From Yinghuangia soli (GTDB lineage: Bacteria > Actinomycetota > Actinomycetes > Streptomycetales > Streptomycetaceae), in the NCBI RefSeq assembly GCF_021502675.1, contig NZ_JAKFHA010000016.1, positions 100,741-164,740 on the forward strand: a stretch of 64,000 bases of DNA. Direction: 5' to 3'. This document shows positions 8,831 through 17,285 of the stretch, in pieces. The translations under genes were made by a program, and so were the position numbers. Numbering within the stretch: the stretch's first letter is position 1; every line of letters starts with the position of its first letter. Below the pieces are notes generated by a model. It worked only from the letters and a program-made list of their open reading frames with translations, did not search any database and was not told the DNA's origin.

Positions 8831-9586
8831 GTGAAAGACGCTTTGGGCGCACCGCAGTCGCTGCTCATCCTGGGCGGGACGTCCGAGATCGCGCTGCACA
8901 CGGCCCGCAAACTGGTCGCCGAGCGGGTGCGCCGCGTGGTGCTGGCCGGCCGTCCGTCCGGGGCGCTCGACGCGGCCGCCGAGGACCTGCGCGGCCGCGG
9001 TGCGCAGGTCGAGGTCGTCGCGTTCGACGCGGCCGAGCCGGAGACCCACGAGAAGATCGTCGACGAGGTCTTCGCGGGCGGCGACATCGACGTCGTGCTG
9101 CTCGCGTTCGGCGTGCTGGGCGACCAGGAGTCCGACGAGCAGGACCCGGTGGCGGCCGCGCAGGTCGCGCAGGTCAACTACGTCGGCGGCGTCTCGGCCG
9201 GGCTGTCCTCGGTCAAGGCGCTGCGCCGTCAGGGGCACGGCTCGCTCGCGGTGATCTCGTCGGTGGCCGCCGAGCGCGCCCGCAAGGCGAACTTCATCTA
9301 CGGCTCCTCGAAGGCCGGCCTGGACGCGTTCGCGCAGGGGCTGGCCGACAAGGTGCACGGCACCGGCATCCACGTCATGGTCGTGCGGCCCGGCTTCGTG
9401 AAGACCAAGATGACCGAGGGCATGCCGGACGGGCCGATGGCCACCACGCCGGACGTCGTCGCGGACGGCATCATCAAGGGCCTGCGCCGCAACGCCACCA
9501 CGGTGTGGGTGCCCGGTCCGCTGCGGTTCGTGTTCTCGGCGCTGCGGCACGTGCCGCGGCCGATCTTCCGCAAGCTGCCGATCTGA
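8831..9586 (+). CDS. dprE2: decaprenylphosphoryl-2-keto-ribose reductase (SDR)
   Basis: A 251-residue short-chain dehydrogenase that reduces the keto intermediate to decaprenylphosphoryl-arabinose, the donor for cell-wall arabinosylation. The nucleotide-binding motif is LLILGGTSEIALHTA, and the catalytic YxxxK is YGSSK after a serine-containing strand (ISSVAAERARKANF). The start is a GTG with AAGGAA upstream. Last gene of the four-gene module; a 16-bp perfect terminator follows. No arabinosyltransferase of the Emb type is present in the window, so where the arabinose goes is not shown here. Confidence 0.9.
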   Translation: MKDALGAPQSLLILGGTSEIALHTARKLVAERVRRVVLAGRPSGALDAAAEDLRGRGAQVEVVAFDAAEPETHEKIVDEVFAGGDIDVVLLAFGVLGDQESDEQDPVAAAQVAQVNYVGGVSAGLSSVKALRRQGHGSLAVISSVAAERARKANFIYGSSKAGLDAFAQGLADKVHGTGIHVMVVRPGFVKTKMTEGMPDGPMATTPDVVADGIIKGLRRNATTVWVPGPLRFVFSALRHVPRPIFRKLPI

Positions 9587-9617
9587 CCGGGCCGATCGCC
9601 CGACCGCTGATCCACCG

Positions 9618-9652
9618 CGAAGGGGGCGGCCCTGACAGGGCCGCCCCCTTCG
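9618..9652. terminator. bidirectional terminator after dprE2
   Basis: A perfect 16-bp stem (left arm CGAAGGGGGCGGCCCT, loop GAC) lies between the convergent dprE2 and dimethylformamidase-like genes. It starts 31 bases after the dprE2 stop. It could serve both strands. Confidence 0.85.
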
Positions 9653-9677
9653 GCGTACTCCGGACGGACCCTGCGGG

Positions 9678-11330
9678 CTACGGCCGCACCCCGACGTCCT
9701 CCGGCCGGGCCGCGGTCGCGACGAGGTTCTCCGGGGCGGGCGGCAGCAGCGGCCGGGCCGGGTACTTCGGCGCCGCCGGACCGGCCGCGAAGGCGCGCAG
9801 GATGTTGTCCGTCATGCGCTCGAGCACCGCACGGCTGACCGGGTCCACCGCCATCTCATGGCAGGCGCCGCGCAGTTGGCACGGCCAGTACGTGGTCCCC
9901 GCGGAGAACACCCCGGCTCCGGACGGCGCGGTGTAGTAGGACATGGTCCCCATCGCGGCGGACGGGCCGATGCGCAGCGGCGCCGCGGCGATCACCCCGA
10001 GGCCGGGCGGGGTCGCCGGGTCGCCGGGCAGTGCGACGTCGTACTCGCCGCCCAGCGAGTTCGCCAGCACCTGCCCGTCCTTCACGCCGGTGCCCGCGAA
10101 GATCCACGAACCGGCGTCCAGCACCCGGAACGAGCCGACCACGCCCAGGCCGCCCCACGTCGACCCGACCAGCCGGTGCTCGCCGCGGCTCAGCGGCGAC
10201 TCGCGCCAGGTGACGGTGGCCTGCTGCGGGTCCTGGGCGGCGAGCGGGTCCTCGGCGGATTTGCGGTAGACCGCCATGCGGCGGTCCTCGCCGGCGGCGG
10301 AGGGCTCCAGGCGGGTGTGCCAGTAGACCGTGTTGGCGCCGAAGAACGCGATGTTCACGCCGCGGTCGCGGGCCGCCTCGGCGGCGTCGTACATACGCCG
10401 CGTCCAGTACTCGTTGTGCCCGCCGATGATCAGCGCCTTGTGCCGCAGCAGTTGCGAGGGGCGCCGGTCCACGTCGATGTCGGTGGCGTAGTCGACGTCC
10501 AGGCCGGTGCGCTCCAGGGCCTGCACCATCGGGATGTCGTACCAGGCGGGGACCAGGTAGCCGCTGCCGGTGTACGGGCGTTCGAAGCTGGCCACCCGCG
10601 CCCGGTCGCTGCGGGCGCCGGACGGGTCCTTGGGGCCGCTGTAGAGGCCGTAGCCCCCATAGGTGTTGTAGGCCTGCGCGGTCAGGTTGGCGGCCTGGAA
10701 CAGCAGCGGCGCGGCACCGGCGTCGTTGCGCACGGTCAGCTGGATGCCGTAGGCGCTGCCTGCGTCGTTGCGCAGCACCAGCATGTAGTAGCCGGGCGGC
10801 CAGTCCTCGCCGACCCGGAACTCCAGCGCCACCGGCCAGTCCGCCTCGACCGTGTACGTCGGCGGTTCGGCGGGCGGCTTGGCCGGCGAACCCCCGGGCA
10901 CGCCGCTCGCCGACCACACCTCGCGGCCGCCGGTCCCGCCGTACCAGCCCAGCCGGTACGCGGTCAGCCGCGCCGGGCCGGGGCCGGTGACACGCAGCCG
11001 CACGGTCTCGCCGCAGGCCACGCTGTCCTGGTCCAGGAAGCCCATCAGCGGCGCGCCCCAGCGCTCCGGGACCCGCCAATCGCCGGTGCCGGGCCGGGTG
11101 TTCTCGGCGGCCACCCAGCCTGCGGGCCGGGCCTTCAAGGCGCACGGGGCGCCGGCGGGGCCGCTCCGGTCGGCGGGCATCGCCGCGGCGGGGAGGGCCT
11201 GGCCCGGCGCGGCGCGGGCGGCCTCCGAGCCGTCCGCGCCGGAGGGCTTCGGGGCACCGCCGGAGTCGCAGGCGACCGAAGCGGCCAGGAGTAATGCGGT
11301 CGCCAGCGCGGCGACCCGGGTACGGCGCAT
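9678..11330 (-). CDS. exported N,N-dimethylformamidase beta-subunit-like protein
   Basis: A 550-residue protein with a hydrophobic signal segment (ALATALLLAASVAC), probably exported and perhaps lipid-anchored, although the residue three before the cysteine is not ideal for a lipobox. The C-terminal two thirds resemble the large subunit of N,N-dimethylformamidase: AYNTYGGYGLYSG, IIGGHNEYWTRRMYD and FFGANTVYWHTR stand out. True DMFase is cytoplasmic with a small partner subunit, and neither condition holds here, so the substrate is open. I chose the ATG at 11330 (GAGGAG upstream) over 11396 because it begins the signal peptide directly. Confidence 0.75.
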   Translation of the reverse strand: MRRTRVAALATALLLAASVACDSGGAPKPSGADGSEAARAAPGQALPAAAMPADRSGPAGAPCALKARPAGWVAAENTRPGTGDWRVPERWGAPLMGFLDQDSVACGETVRLRVTGPGPARLTAYRLGWYGGTGGREVWSASGVPGGSPAKPPAEPPTYTVEADWPVALEFRVGEDWPPGYYMLVLRNDAGSAYGIQLTVRNDAGAAPLLFQAANLTAQAYNTYGGYGLYSGPKDPSGARSDRARVASFERPYTGSGYLVPAWYDIPMVQALERTGLDVDYATDIDVDRRPSQLLRHKALIIGGHNEYWTRRMYDAAEAARDRGVNIAFFGANTVYWHTRLEPSAAGEDRRMAVYRKSAEDPLAAQDPQQATVTWRESPLSRGEHRLVGSTWGGLGVVGSFRVLDAGSWIFAGTGVKDGQVLANSLGGEYDVALPGDPATPPGLGVIAAAPLRIGPSAAMGTMSYYTAPSGAGVFSAGTTYWPCQLRGACHEMAVDPVSRAVLERMTDNILRAFAAGPAAPKYPARPLLPPAPENLVATAARPEDVGVRP

Positions 11331-11554
11331 GGGCTCCTCGATCGGCCGTTCGCGGGCGGACGGGCGCCGGATGGGTCGGCGCCAAGCGGCCACCACGCTA
11401 TAGGGGCCGACGTCTGATTTCTTATGATTTGCTGCGTTTCACCAGGGGAACACCCCATCGCACGAGTGGTGGTGCACGCCCCGGCGCGCACCCGGCGCGC
11501 GGACCGGCCACCTCGCGCCCTGCCCGCGCGTGGCGCGCACTACGCTGACGCCTC

Positions 11555-12163
11555 ATGGTCAACGTGGGACTCACCGGCGGCATCGGATCCGGCAAGAGCG
11601 AGGTCTCGCGGCGGCTCGCCGCGTACGGGGCGGTCGTCATCGACTCCGACCTCATCGCACGCGAGGTCGTGGCCGTGGGCACGCCCGGACTCGCCGCGCT
11701 CACCGCGGAGTTCGGGGCGGACATCCTCGCCGCGGACGGCAGCCTGGACCGCCCCAGGCTGGGCAGCCTGGTCTTCGCCGACCCGGACAAGCTGGCTCGC
11801 CTCAACGCGATCGTGCACCCCCTGGTCGGCGCCCGCGCCGCGGAACTGACCAAGGCGGCCGGCGACGGCGCGGTCCTGGTCAACGACGTACCGCTGCTCA
11901 CCGAGAACAAGCTCGAGAAGCTGTACGACATCGTGGTCGTGGTCGACGCCGCCCCCGAGACCCAGCTCGACCGGCTCATCCGGTTGCGCGGCATGACGGA
12001 GACGGACGCCCGCAACCGCATGGCCGCGCAGGCTGCGCGTGCGGACCGGCTTGCGATCGCCGACATCGTGATCGACAACGACGGCCCGATGGAGGCCCTC
12101 GAACCGCAGCTGCGCGCCCTGTGGGAACGCCTCACCGGCGAGGCCCCGCCGCCCGCGGAGTAG
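11555..12163 (+). CDS. coaE: dephospho-CoA kinase
   Basis: Catalyses the last step of coenzyme A synthesis, ATP-dependent 3-phosphorylation of dephospho-CoA. The 202-residue protein opens with the P-loop [11 protein letters not shown] (residues 5-15). The lid region [16 protein letters not shown] and the substrate-binding DSDLIAREV follow, all characteristic. The ATG at 11555 has no clear ribosome binding site; TACGCT eight bases upstream could be a -10 element of a leaderless transcript. In Streptomyces this gene lies close to rpsA, as here, though about 9 kb has been inserted between them. Confidence 0.95.
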   Translation: MVNVGLTGGIGSGKSEVSRRLAAYGAVVIDSDLIAREVVAVGTPGLAALTAEFGADILAADGSLDRPRLGSLVFADPDKLARLNAIVHPLVGARAAELTKAAGDGAVLVNDVPLLTENKLEKLYDIVVVVDAAPETQLDRLIRLRGMTETDARNRMAAQAARADRLAIADIVIDNDGPMEALEPQLRALWERLTGEAPPPAE

Positions 12164-12313
12164 CCGCAGGGGGAGCGCGAAAGCACGGGCGGGCCGTCCA
12201 CCGGCTGCGCCGAGGACGGCATTTCCCTGCCGCCGGACCCGGCCCGGGTCGCAACCCGGCGCCGCGCCGCGTCGTTGAGCCCGGGACACCCCCGGCCCCA
12301 GGACGGACGCGCG

Positions 12314-14194
12314 ATGACGGTGGACCACGGCCCCGGCTCACTCACCGCGCCGAGCGCGGCCGGCGCAGCGCCTCTCCGGCGACGGCCGCGGCCGTCTCGG
12401 CGCGACGTTCTGCGGATCGGCTTCGCCGTCGCCTGGCCCCTTGCGCTCGCCACCTGGCTCACCTATGCCGTCGGCCGCTACGGCTTCGGCGCCATGGACC
12501 AGGGCTTCACCCAGGCCCTCAGCTGGCGCATCCTCGACGGCCAGGTCCCGCACGCCGACTTCTTCTCGCCCCGGCCGCTCGGCAGCGCGGTCTTCCACAT
12601 CGTCGACTTCGCCCTCCCCGGCCCGCTCATGCTCGGGCAGGCGTGGATCGCGGTCCTCCAGTTCGTCGTCTCCGCGATCGCGCTCACCGTGCTCGTCACC
12701 GGCCGCCCGTGGACCCGGTTCGGGCCGCTCCTCGTCGGCCTCACCAGTGCCGCGGCGATGGTCAACCTGCACATGTGGCCGGCCATGACCTGGCACACCA
12801 CGGACGGGATCTTCTTCGCCTCGCTCGGCTGGTGCCTGCTGGACCGCGGCCTGCGCCGGGGCAGTGCCGCGGCGAGCCGGTGGGGGCTCTTCCTGAGCGG
12901 ATACGCGGTCACCTGCAAGCAGAGCTTCGCCCCCGTCGCGCTGGTCGCCCTCACCCTCCTCTTCCTGCACCCGCGGCGGCGCGACCGGCCCACTCGGCGC
13001 GGCACCGCCCGCGACCTGGCCGCACTCGCCGCCGCGCCCGCCGCGTACCTCGCCTGGGTCGTCGCAGGCGGCGGCACCGCCGAGCTGCCCGACCAACTTC
13101 TCGGCGCCGACAGCGTGTGGGGCGAGCGGCTGCTCACCCTCATGCCGGAGATGCTCCGCACCGAGCCGCGGCAGGCCTGGCTGCTCGGCGCCTATCTGGC
13201 CGTCCTCGCCACGCTCGCAGCGGTACGGAACGCCGCTGCCCGCGGCCGCTCCGACCGGATGCGCCGGGCGGCCCGATGGGCCGATCCGGCCGCCTGCCTG
13301 GCCGCCACCGCACTGCTCGCCGCCGAGATCGCGCAGGCCCGCCTCGTCTTCGCGGAGATCGCCTACTCCTGCGTGCTGTGGTGGATGCTCGCCGCCGCGA
13401 TCGCCGCCGACGCATGGGGCCGCCGCCGCATCCGCACCGGCGCCCCGCTCGTCCTCGCCCTCGGGTGGATGGTCAGCCTGTCGTACGGCTACGACGTCCC
13501 CGCCCTGCTCGCCGGCTCGCTCGGGCTGACCACCGCCTTCGTCCTGTGGCGCGGCGCTCCGACCCCTGCATCTCTCCTGGCCCCCGCGGTCGCCCCGGAC
13601 CGCCGGGCCCGGCTGCTGCGCGCCACCGCGCTGACCGCCGCAGGCGCGGCCGTGCTCGTGCTGACCGCGGGACGCCTCACCGCCGTGCGCGACACCCACA
13701 CCTACATCGACGGCGGCCGCCCCGAGCTCACCTGGGACCTCGGCTCGGTGTCCGCCGAGATGCGCGGCATCCGGACCAGCCCCGGCACGCACCGCTACCT
13801 GGCCCAGATCCGCGACTGCGTGCGGGCCCGCCCGGCCGGCCGCATCGCGGTGCTGCCGGACAACGCCTTCGCGTACGCCGTCTTCGGCCTGCACAACCCG
13901 TTCCCGCTCGACTGGACCTACTCCATGGAGGTCACCAACCCCGAAGCCGAGAAGCTCATGCTCAAGCGCGCCAAGGAACTGGACCGCGAAGGGGACTACC
14001 TCGTGCTCTTCCAGACCCTCGACACGCGCTTCGCCGCGCAGCCCGGCTATGTCCCGCGCAGCGTGCCCCCCGACCAGCCCGTCCGGCACTGGACCAAGCG
14101 CAACATCGAGGCCAAGGTCAAGCGCGAACTGCACGGCGAGACGTTCGCGTGCGGGTCCTTCGTCGCGGTCTGGGCCCCGCCCAAGGCCCGCTGA
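12314..14194 (+). CDS. polytopic membrane protein, possible GT-C-type glycosyltransferase
   Basis: A 626-residue protein with around ten to twelve hydrophobic stretches and a soluble C-terminal domain of about 150 residues. The first extracytoplasmic loop, GFGAMDQGFTQALSWR then HADFFSPRP, carries an acidic residue soon after the first helix, as in GT-C enzymes that use lipid-linked sugars. That resemblance is only at fold level. I chose the ATG at 12314; an in-frame TTG at 12275 is less likely. A link to the DPA genes upstream is attractive, since GT-C enzymes use such donors, but is inference. Confidence 0.6.
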   Translation: MTVDHGPGSLTAPSAAGAAPLRRRPRPSRRDVLRIGFAVAWPLALATWLTYAVGRYGFGAMDQGFTQALSWRILDGQVPHADFFSPRPLGSAVFHIVDFALPGPLMLGQAWIAVLQFVVSAIALTVLVTGRPWTRFGPLLVGLTSAAAMVNLHMWPAMTWHTTDGIFFASLGWCLLDRGLRRGSAAASRWGLFLSGYAVTCKQSFAPVALVALTLLFLHPRRRDRPTRRGTARDLAALAAAPAAYLAWVVAGGGTAELPDQLLGADSVWGERLLTLMPEMLRTEPRQAWLLGAYLAVLATLAAVRNAAARGRSDRMRRAARWADPAACLAATALLAAEIAQARLVFAEIAYSCVLWWMLAAAIAADAWGRRRIRTGAPLVLALGWMVSLSYGYDVPALLAGSLGLTTAFVLWRGAPTPASLLAPAVAPDRRARLLRATALTAAGAAVLVLTAGRLTAVRDTHTYIDGGRPELTWDLGSVSAEMRGIRTSPGTHRYLAQIRDCVRARPAGRIAVLPDNAFAYAVFGLHNPFPLDWTYSMEVTNPEAEKLMLKRAKELDREGDYLVLFQTLDTRFAAQPGYVPRSVPPDQPVRHWTKRNIEAKVKRELHGETFACGSFVAVWAPPKAR

Positions 14195-14294
14195 CCTGCC
14201 CCGGACCCGGCCCGGAGCTGCCCCGGCCCGGCCCCGGCGCAGCCGCCGCGCGCGAACCCCCGCGTTTGTCGGACCGAGGTCGTACGGTTGACGC

Positions 14295-16376
14295 GTGCGA
14301 CCCATTACGGAACTCGAACGCAAAGTGGCGCCCTTCGAGGTCGTCAGCCCCTTCCAGCCGAACGGCGACCAGCCGCGCGCCATCGACGAGCTGGAGCACC
14401 GCATCCGCGGCGCCGAGAAGGACGTCGTGCTGCTCGGCGCGACCGGCACCGGCAAGTCGGCGACCACCGCGTGGATGATCGAGCGCCTGCAGCGGCCCAC
14501 ACTGGTCATGGCGCCGAACAAGACGCTGGCCGCGCAACTGGCCAACGAGTTCCGCGAACTGCTGCCGAACAACGCGGTCGAGTACTTCGTCTCGTACTAC
14601 GACTACTACCAGCCCGAGGCGTACATCGCGCAGACGGACACCTACATCGAGAAGGACTCCTCGATCAACGAGGAGGTCGAGCGGCTCCGGCACTCGACCA
14701 CCAACTCGCTGCTGACCCGCCGCGACGTCGTCGTGGTCGCGTCCGTCTCCTGCATCTACGGCCTCGGCACGCCGCAGGAGTACGTGGACCGCATGGTCCC
14801 GCTCAAGGTCGGCGAGGAGATCGACCGCGACGCGCTGCTGCGCCGGTTCGTCGACATCCAGTACGCCCGCAACGACCTGGCGTTCACCCGCGGCACGTTC
14901 CGGGTCCGCGGCGACACCATCGAGATCTTCCCGGTCTACGAAGAGCTCGCGGTGCGCATCGAGATGTTCGGCGACGAGATCGAGTCGCTGATGACCCTGC
15001 ACCCGCTCACCGGCGAGGTCGTCACCAACGACCAGCAGCTCTACGTCTTCCCGGCCACCCACTACGTGGCCGGCCCCGAGCGCATGGAGCGCGCGATCGG
15101 CGGCATCGAGAAGGAGCTGGCCGACCAGCTCGCCCTCTTCGAGAAGCAGGGCAAGCTGCTGGAGGCGCAGCGGCTGCGCATGCGCACCACGTACGACATC
15201 GAGATGATGCGCCAGATCGGCACCTGCTCCGGCATCGAGAACTACTCGCGGCACATCGACGGCCGCGAGGCCGGCAGCGCGCCCAACACCCTCCTCGACT
15301 ACTTCCCCGAGGACTTCCTGCTGGTCATCGACGAGTCGCACGTGACCGTCCCGCAGATCGGCGCGATGTACGAAGGCGACGCCTCGCGCAAGCGCAACCT
15401 CGTCGACCACGGCTTCCGGCTGCCGTCCGCGATCGACAACCGCCCGCTGAAGTGGGAGGAGTTCCAGGAGCGCATCGGCCAGGCCGTGTACCTGTCCGCG
15501 ACCCCGGGACCGTACGAGCTGTCCCGCGGCGACGGCGTCGTCGAGCAGATCATCCGCCCCACCGGCCTGATCGACCCCGAGGTCGTGGTCAAGCCGACCG
15601 AGGGCCAGATCGACGACCTGGTGCACGAGATCCGCACCCGGGCCGAGAAGGACGAGCGCGTCCTGGTCACCACGCTGACCAAGAAGATGTCCGAGGACCT
15701 CACCGACTACCTGGTCGAGCTCGGCATCCGGGTGCGCTACCTGCACAGCGACATCGACACGCTGCGCCGCATCGAGCTGCTCCGCGAGCTGCGGCTCGGC
15801 GAATTCGACGTGCTGGTCGGCATCAACCTGCTCCGCGAGGGCCTCGACCTTCCCGAGGTGTCGCTCGTCGCGATCCTCGACGCGGACAAGGAGGGCTTCC
15901 TGCGCTCCGGCACCTCGCTGATCCAGACCATCGGCCGCGCCGCCCGCAACGTGTCCGGCCAGGTGCACATGTACGCAGACCGCATCACGCCGTCCATGGA
16001 AAAGGCGATCGACGAGACCAACCGGCGCCGCGAGAAGCAGATCGCCTACAACGAGGCGAACGGCATCGACCCGCAGCCACTGCGCAAGAAGATCGTCGAC
16101 ATCCTCGACATGATCGCGCGCGAGGACGCCGACACCGCCGAGCTGATGAGCGGCGGCAAGGGCCGCCAGAAGGCCCCGGTGCCGACCGCCGGACGCAAGC
16201 TCGCGGACGCCAAGGACCTGCCCGCCGCCGATCTGACCGACCTGATCGGGCAGCTCACCGAGCAGATGCACGCGGCCGCGTCCGAGCTGCAGTTCGAGCT
16301 CGCGGCCCGGCTGCGCGACGAGGTCGGCGAGCTGAAGAAGGAGCTCCGCGGCATGAAGGCGGCCGGAATGGCGTGA
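14295..16376 (+). CDS. uvrB: excinuclease ABC subunit B
   Basis: Damage-verifying helicase of nucleotide excision repair, loaded by UvrA and recruiting UvrC. The 693-residue protein has Walker A GATGTGKS at residues 48-55, the damage-probing beta-hairpin [10 protein letters not shown] near residue 100, a DEAD-like box VIDESH, motif [11 protein letters not shown] and a C-terminal UVR domain near residues 630-665. The start is a GTG without a ribosome binding site. TACGGT stands six bases before it, so a leaderless transcript is likely. uvrA and uvrC lie 9 and 12 kb downstream on the same strand. Confidence 0.97.
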   Translation: MRPITELERKVAPFEVVSPFQPNGDQPRAIDELEHRIRGAEKDVVLLGATGTGKSATTAWMIERLQRPTLVMAPNKTLAAQLANEFRELLPNNAVEYFVSYYDYYQPEAYIAQTDTYIEKDSSINEEVERLRHSTTNSLLTRRDVVVVASVSCIYGLGTPQEYVDRMVPLKVGEEIDRDALLRRFVDIQYARNDLAFTRGTFRVRGDTIEIFPVYEELAVRIEMFGDEIESLMTLHPLTGEVVTNDQQLYVFPATHYVAGPERMERAIGGIEKELADQLALFEKQGKLLEAQRLRMRTTYDIEMMRQIGTCSGIENYSRHIDGREAGSAPNTLLDYFPEDFLLVIDESHVTVPQIGAMYEGDASRKRNLVDHGFRLPSAIDNRPLKWEEFQERIGQAVYLSATPGPYELSRGDGVVEQIIRPTGLIDPEVVVKPTEGQIDDLVHEIRTRAEKDERVLVTTLTKKMSEDLTDYLVELGIRVRYLHSDIDTLRRIELLRELRLGEFDVLVGINLLREGLDLPEVSLVAILDADKEGFLRSGTSLIQTIGRAARNVSGQVHMYADRITPSMEKAIDETNRRREKQIAYNEANGIDPQPLRKKIVDILDMIAREDADTAELMSGGKGRQKAPVPTAGRKLADAKDLPAADLTDLIGQLTEQMHAAASELQFELAARLRDEVGELKKELRGMKAAGMA

Positions 16377-16611
16377 CCGGCAAGCGGCTCAGCCTGAAAG
16401 AATGCCCACCTGGCCGGGTCGGGAACCATATCTCCGCGGAATGGGTCCACACCTGAGGGAACGACCCGTCGAATCGGATCGTCATGAACGATAGGTTCAT
16501 CACCGATCGGTGCTCGCCGGAACCCTGAGACGGGGACTCCGGCGGGGCACTACGCTGCGGTTGCTGCGGCCCCCGGGCCGCGGGACAAGCTTTGTGAGGG
16601 GAGACATCACA

Positions 16612-17184
16612 GTGTCCGTCAACATGGTCAAGGGTCAGCGCCTGTCGCTCGAAAAGCAGGGTGGCGGCCAGCTGACCCTGGTCCGGATGGGCCTGGGCTG
16701 GGACGCGATCAAGAAGAAGGGTCTGTTCGGCAGCCGCGAGCGCGACATCGACCTGGACGCCTCGTGCGTCCTGTTCGCCGACCAGCAGCCGGTGGACGCC
16801 GTCTACTTCGGCCACCTGGTCAGCGACGACGGTTCGATCCGCCACACCGGTGACAACCTCACCGGCGCCGGCGACGGCGACGACGAGTCGATCATCGTCG
16901 ACCTGACTCGTGTCCCCGTGCACGTGACGCAGATCATCTTCACGGTCAACTCGTTCCAGGGCCAGACCTTCCAGGAGGTCGACAACGCCTTCTGCCGCAT
17001 CGTCGACGAGACCAACGGCCAGGAGCTGGCCCGCTACACGCTCTCCGGCGGCGGTCCGAACAACGCCCAGATCATGGCGAAGCTCTACCGGCACGGCGAC
17101 GGCTGGAAGATGAGCGCGATCGGTGAGCCGGCCAACGGCCGCACCTTCACCGAGCTCATGCCGGCCCTGGCCGCGCACCTGTAA
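16612..17184 (+). CDS. terD: TerD-family calcium-binding stress protein
   Basis: A 190-residue single-domain TerD protein. The family binds calcium and belongs to membrane-linked tellurite and chemical-stress systems. Visible marks are MGLGWD, the strand IDLDASCVLFADQ and the acidic loop GDNLTGAGDGDDE, which supplies metal ligands. I chose the GTG at 16612, which reads MSVNMVKGQRLSLEK and has GAGGGGAG upstream. A longer frame to 16510 has no support. It is followed by a long hairpin and then a second TerD-type protein. Confidence 0.92.
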   Translation: MSVNMVKGQRLSLEKQGGGQLTLVRMGLGWDAIKKKGLFGSRERDIDLDASCVLFADQQPVDAVYFGHLVSDDGSIRHTGDNLTGAGDGDDESIIVDLTRVPVHVTQIIFTVNSFQGQTFQEVDNAFCRIVDETNGQELARYTLSGGGPNNAQIMAKLYRHGDGWKMSAIGEPANGRTFTELMPALAAHL

Positions 17185-17202
17185 CAGCACCGGCAATCCT
17201 TG

Positions 17203-17244
17203 ACGGGCCGGGGCCTGGCCGGACGACCGGCGGCCCCGGCCCGT
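17203..17244. terminator. hairpin between terD and the TerD-fusion gene
   Basis: A perfect 13-bp outer stem (ACGGGCCGGGGCC with GGCCCCGGCCCGT) encloses a second 5-bp stem GCCGG-ACGA-CCGGC. It starts 19 bases after the terD stop. No T-run follows, so termination may be partial. Confidence 0.65.
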
Positions 17245-17285
17245 GCGGTTCCGTCCCGCGGGGGGCGGGGAGGGGAACGCACATC

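Noticed and set aside
14251-14271. CGAAC then GTTTG upstream of uvrB, resembling an SOS box
   Set aside because: The half-sites are six bases apart rather than four, and the outer bases do not match.
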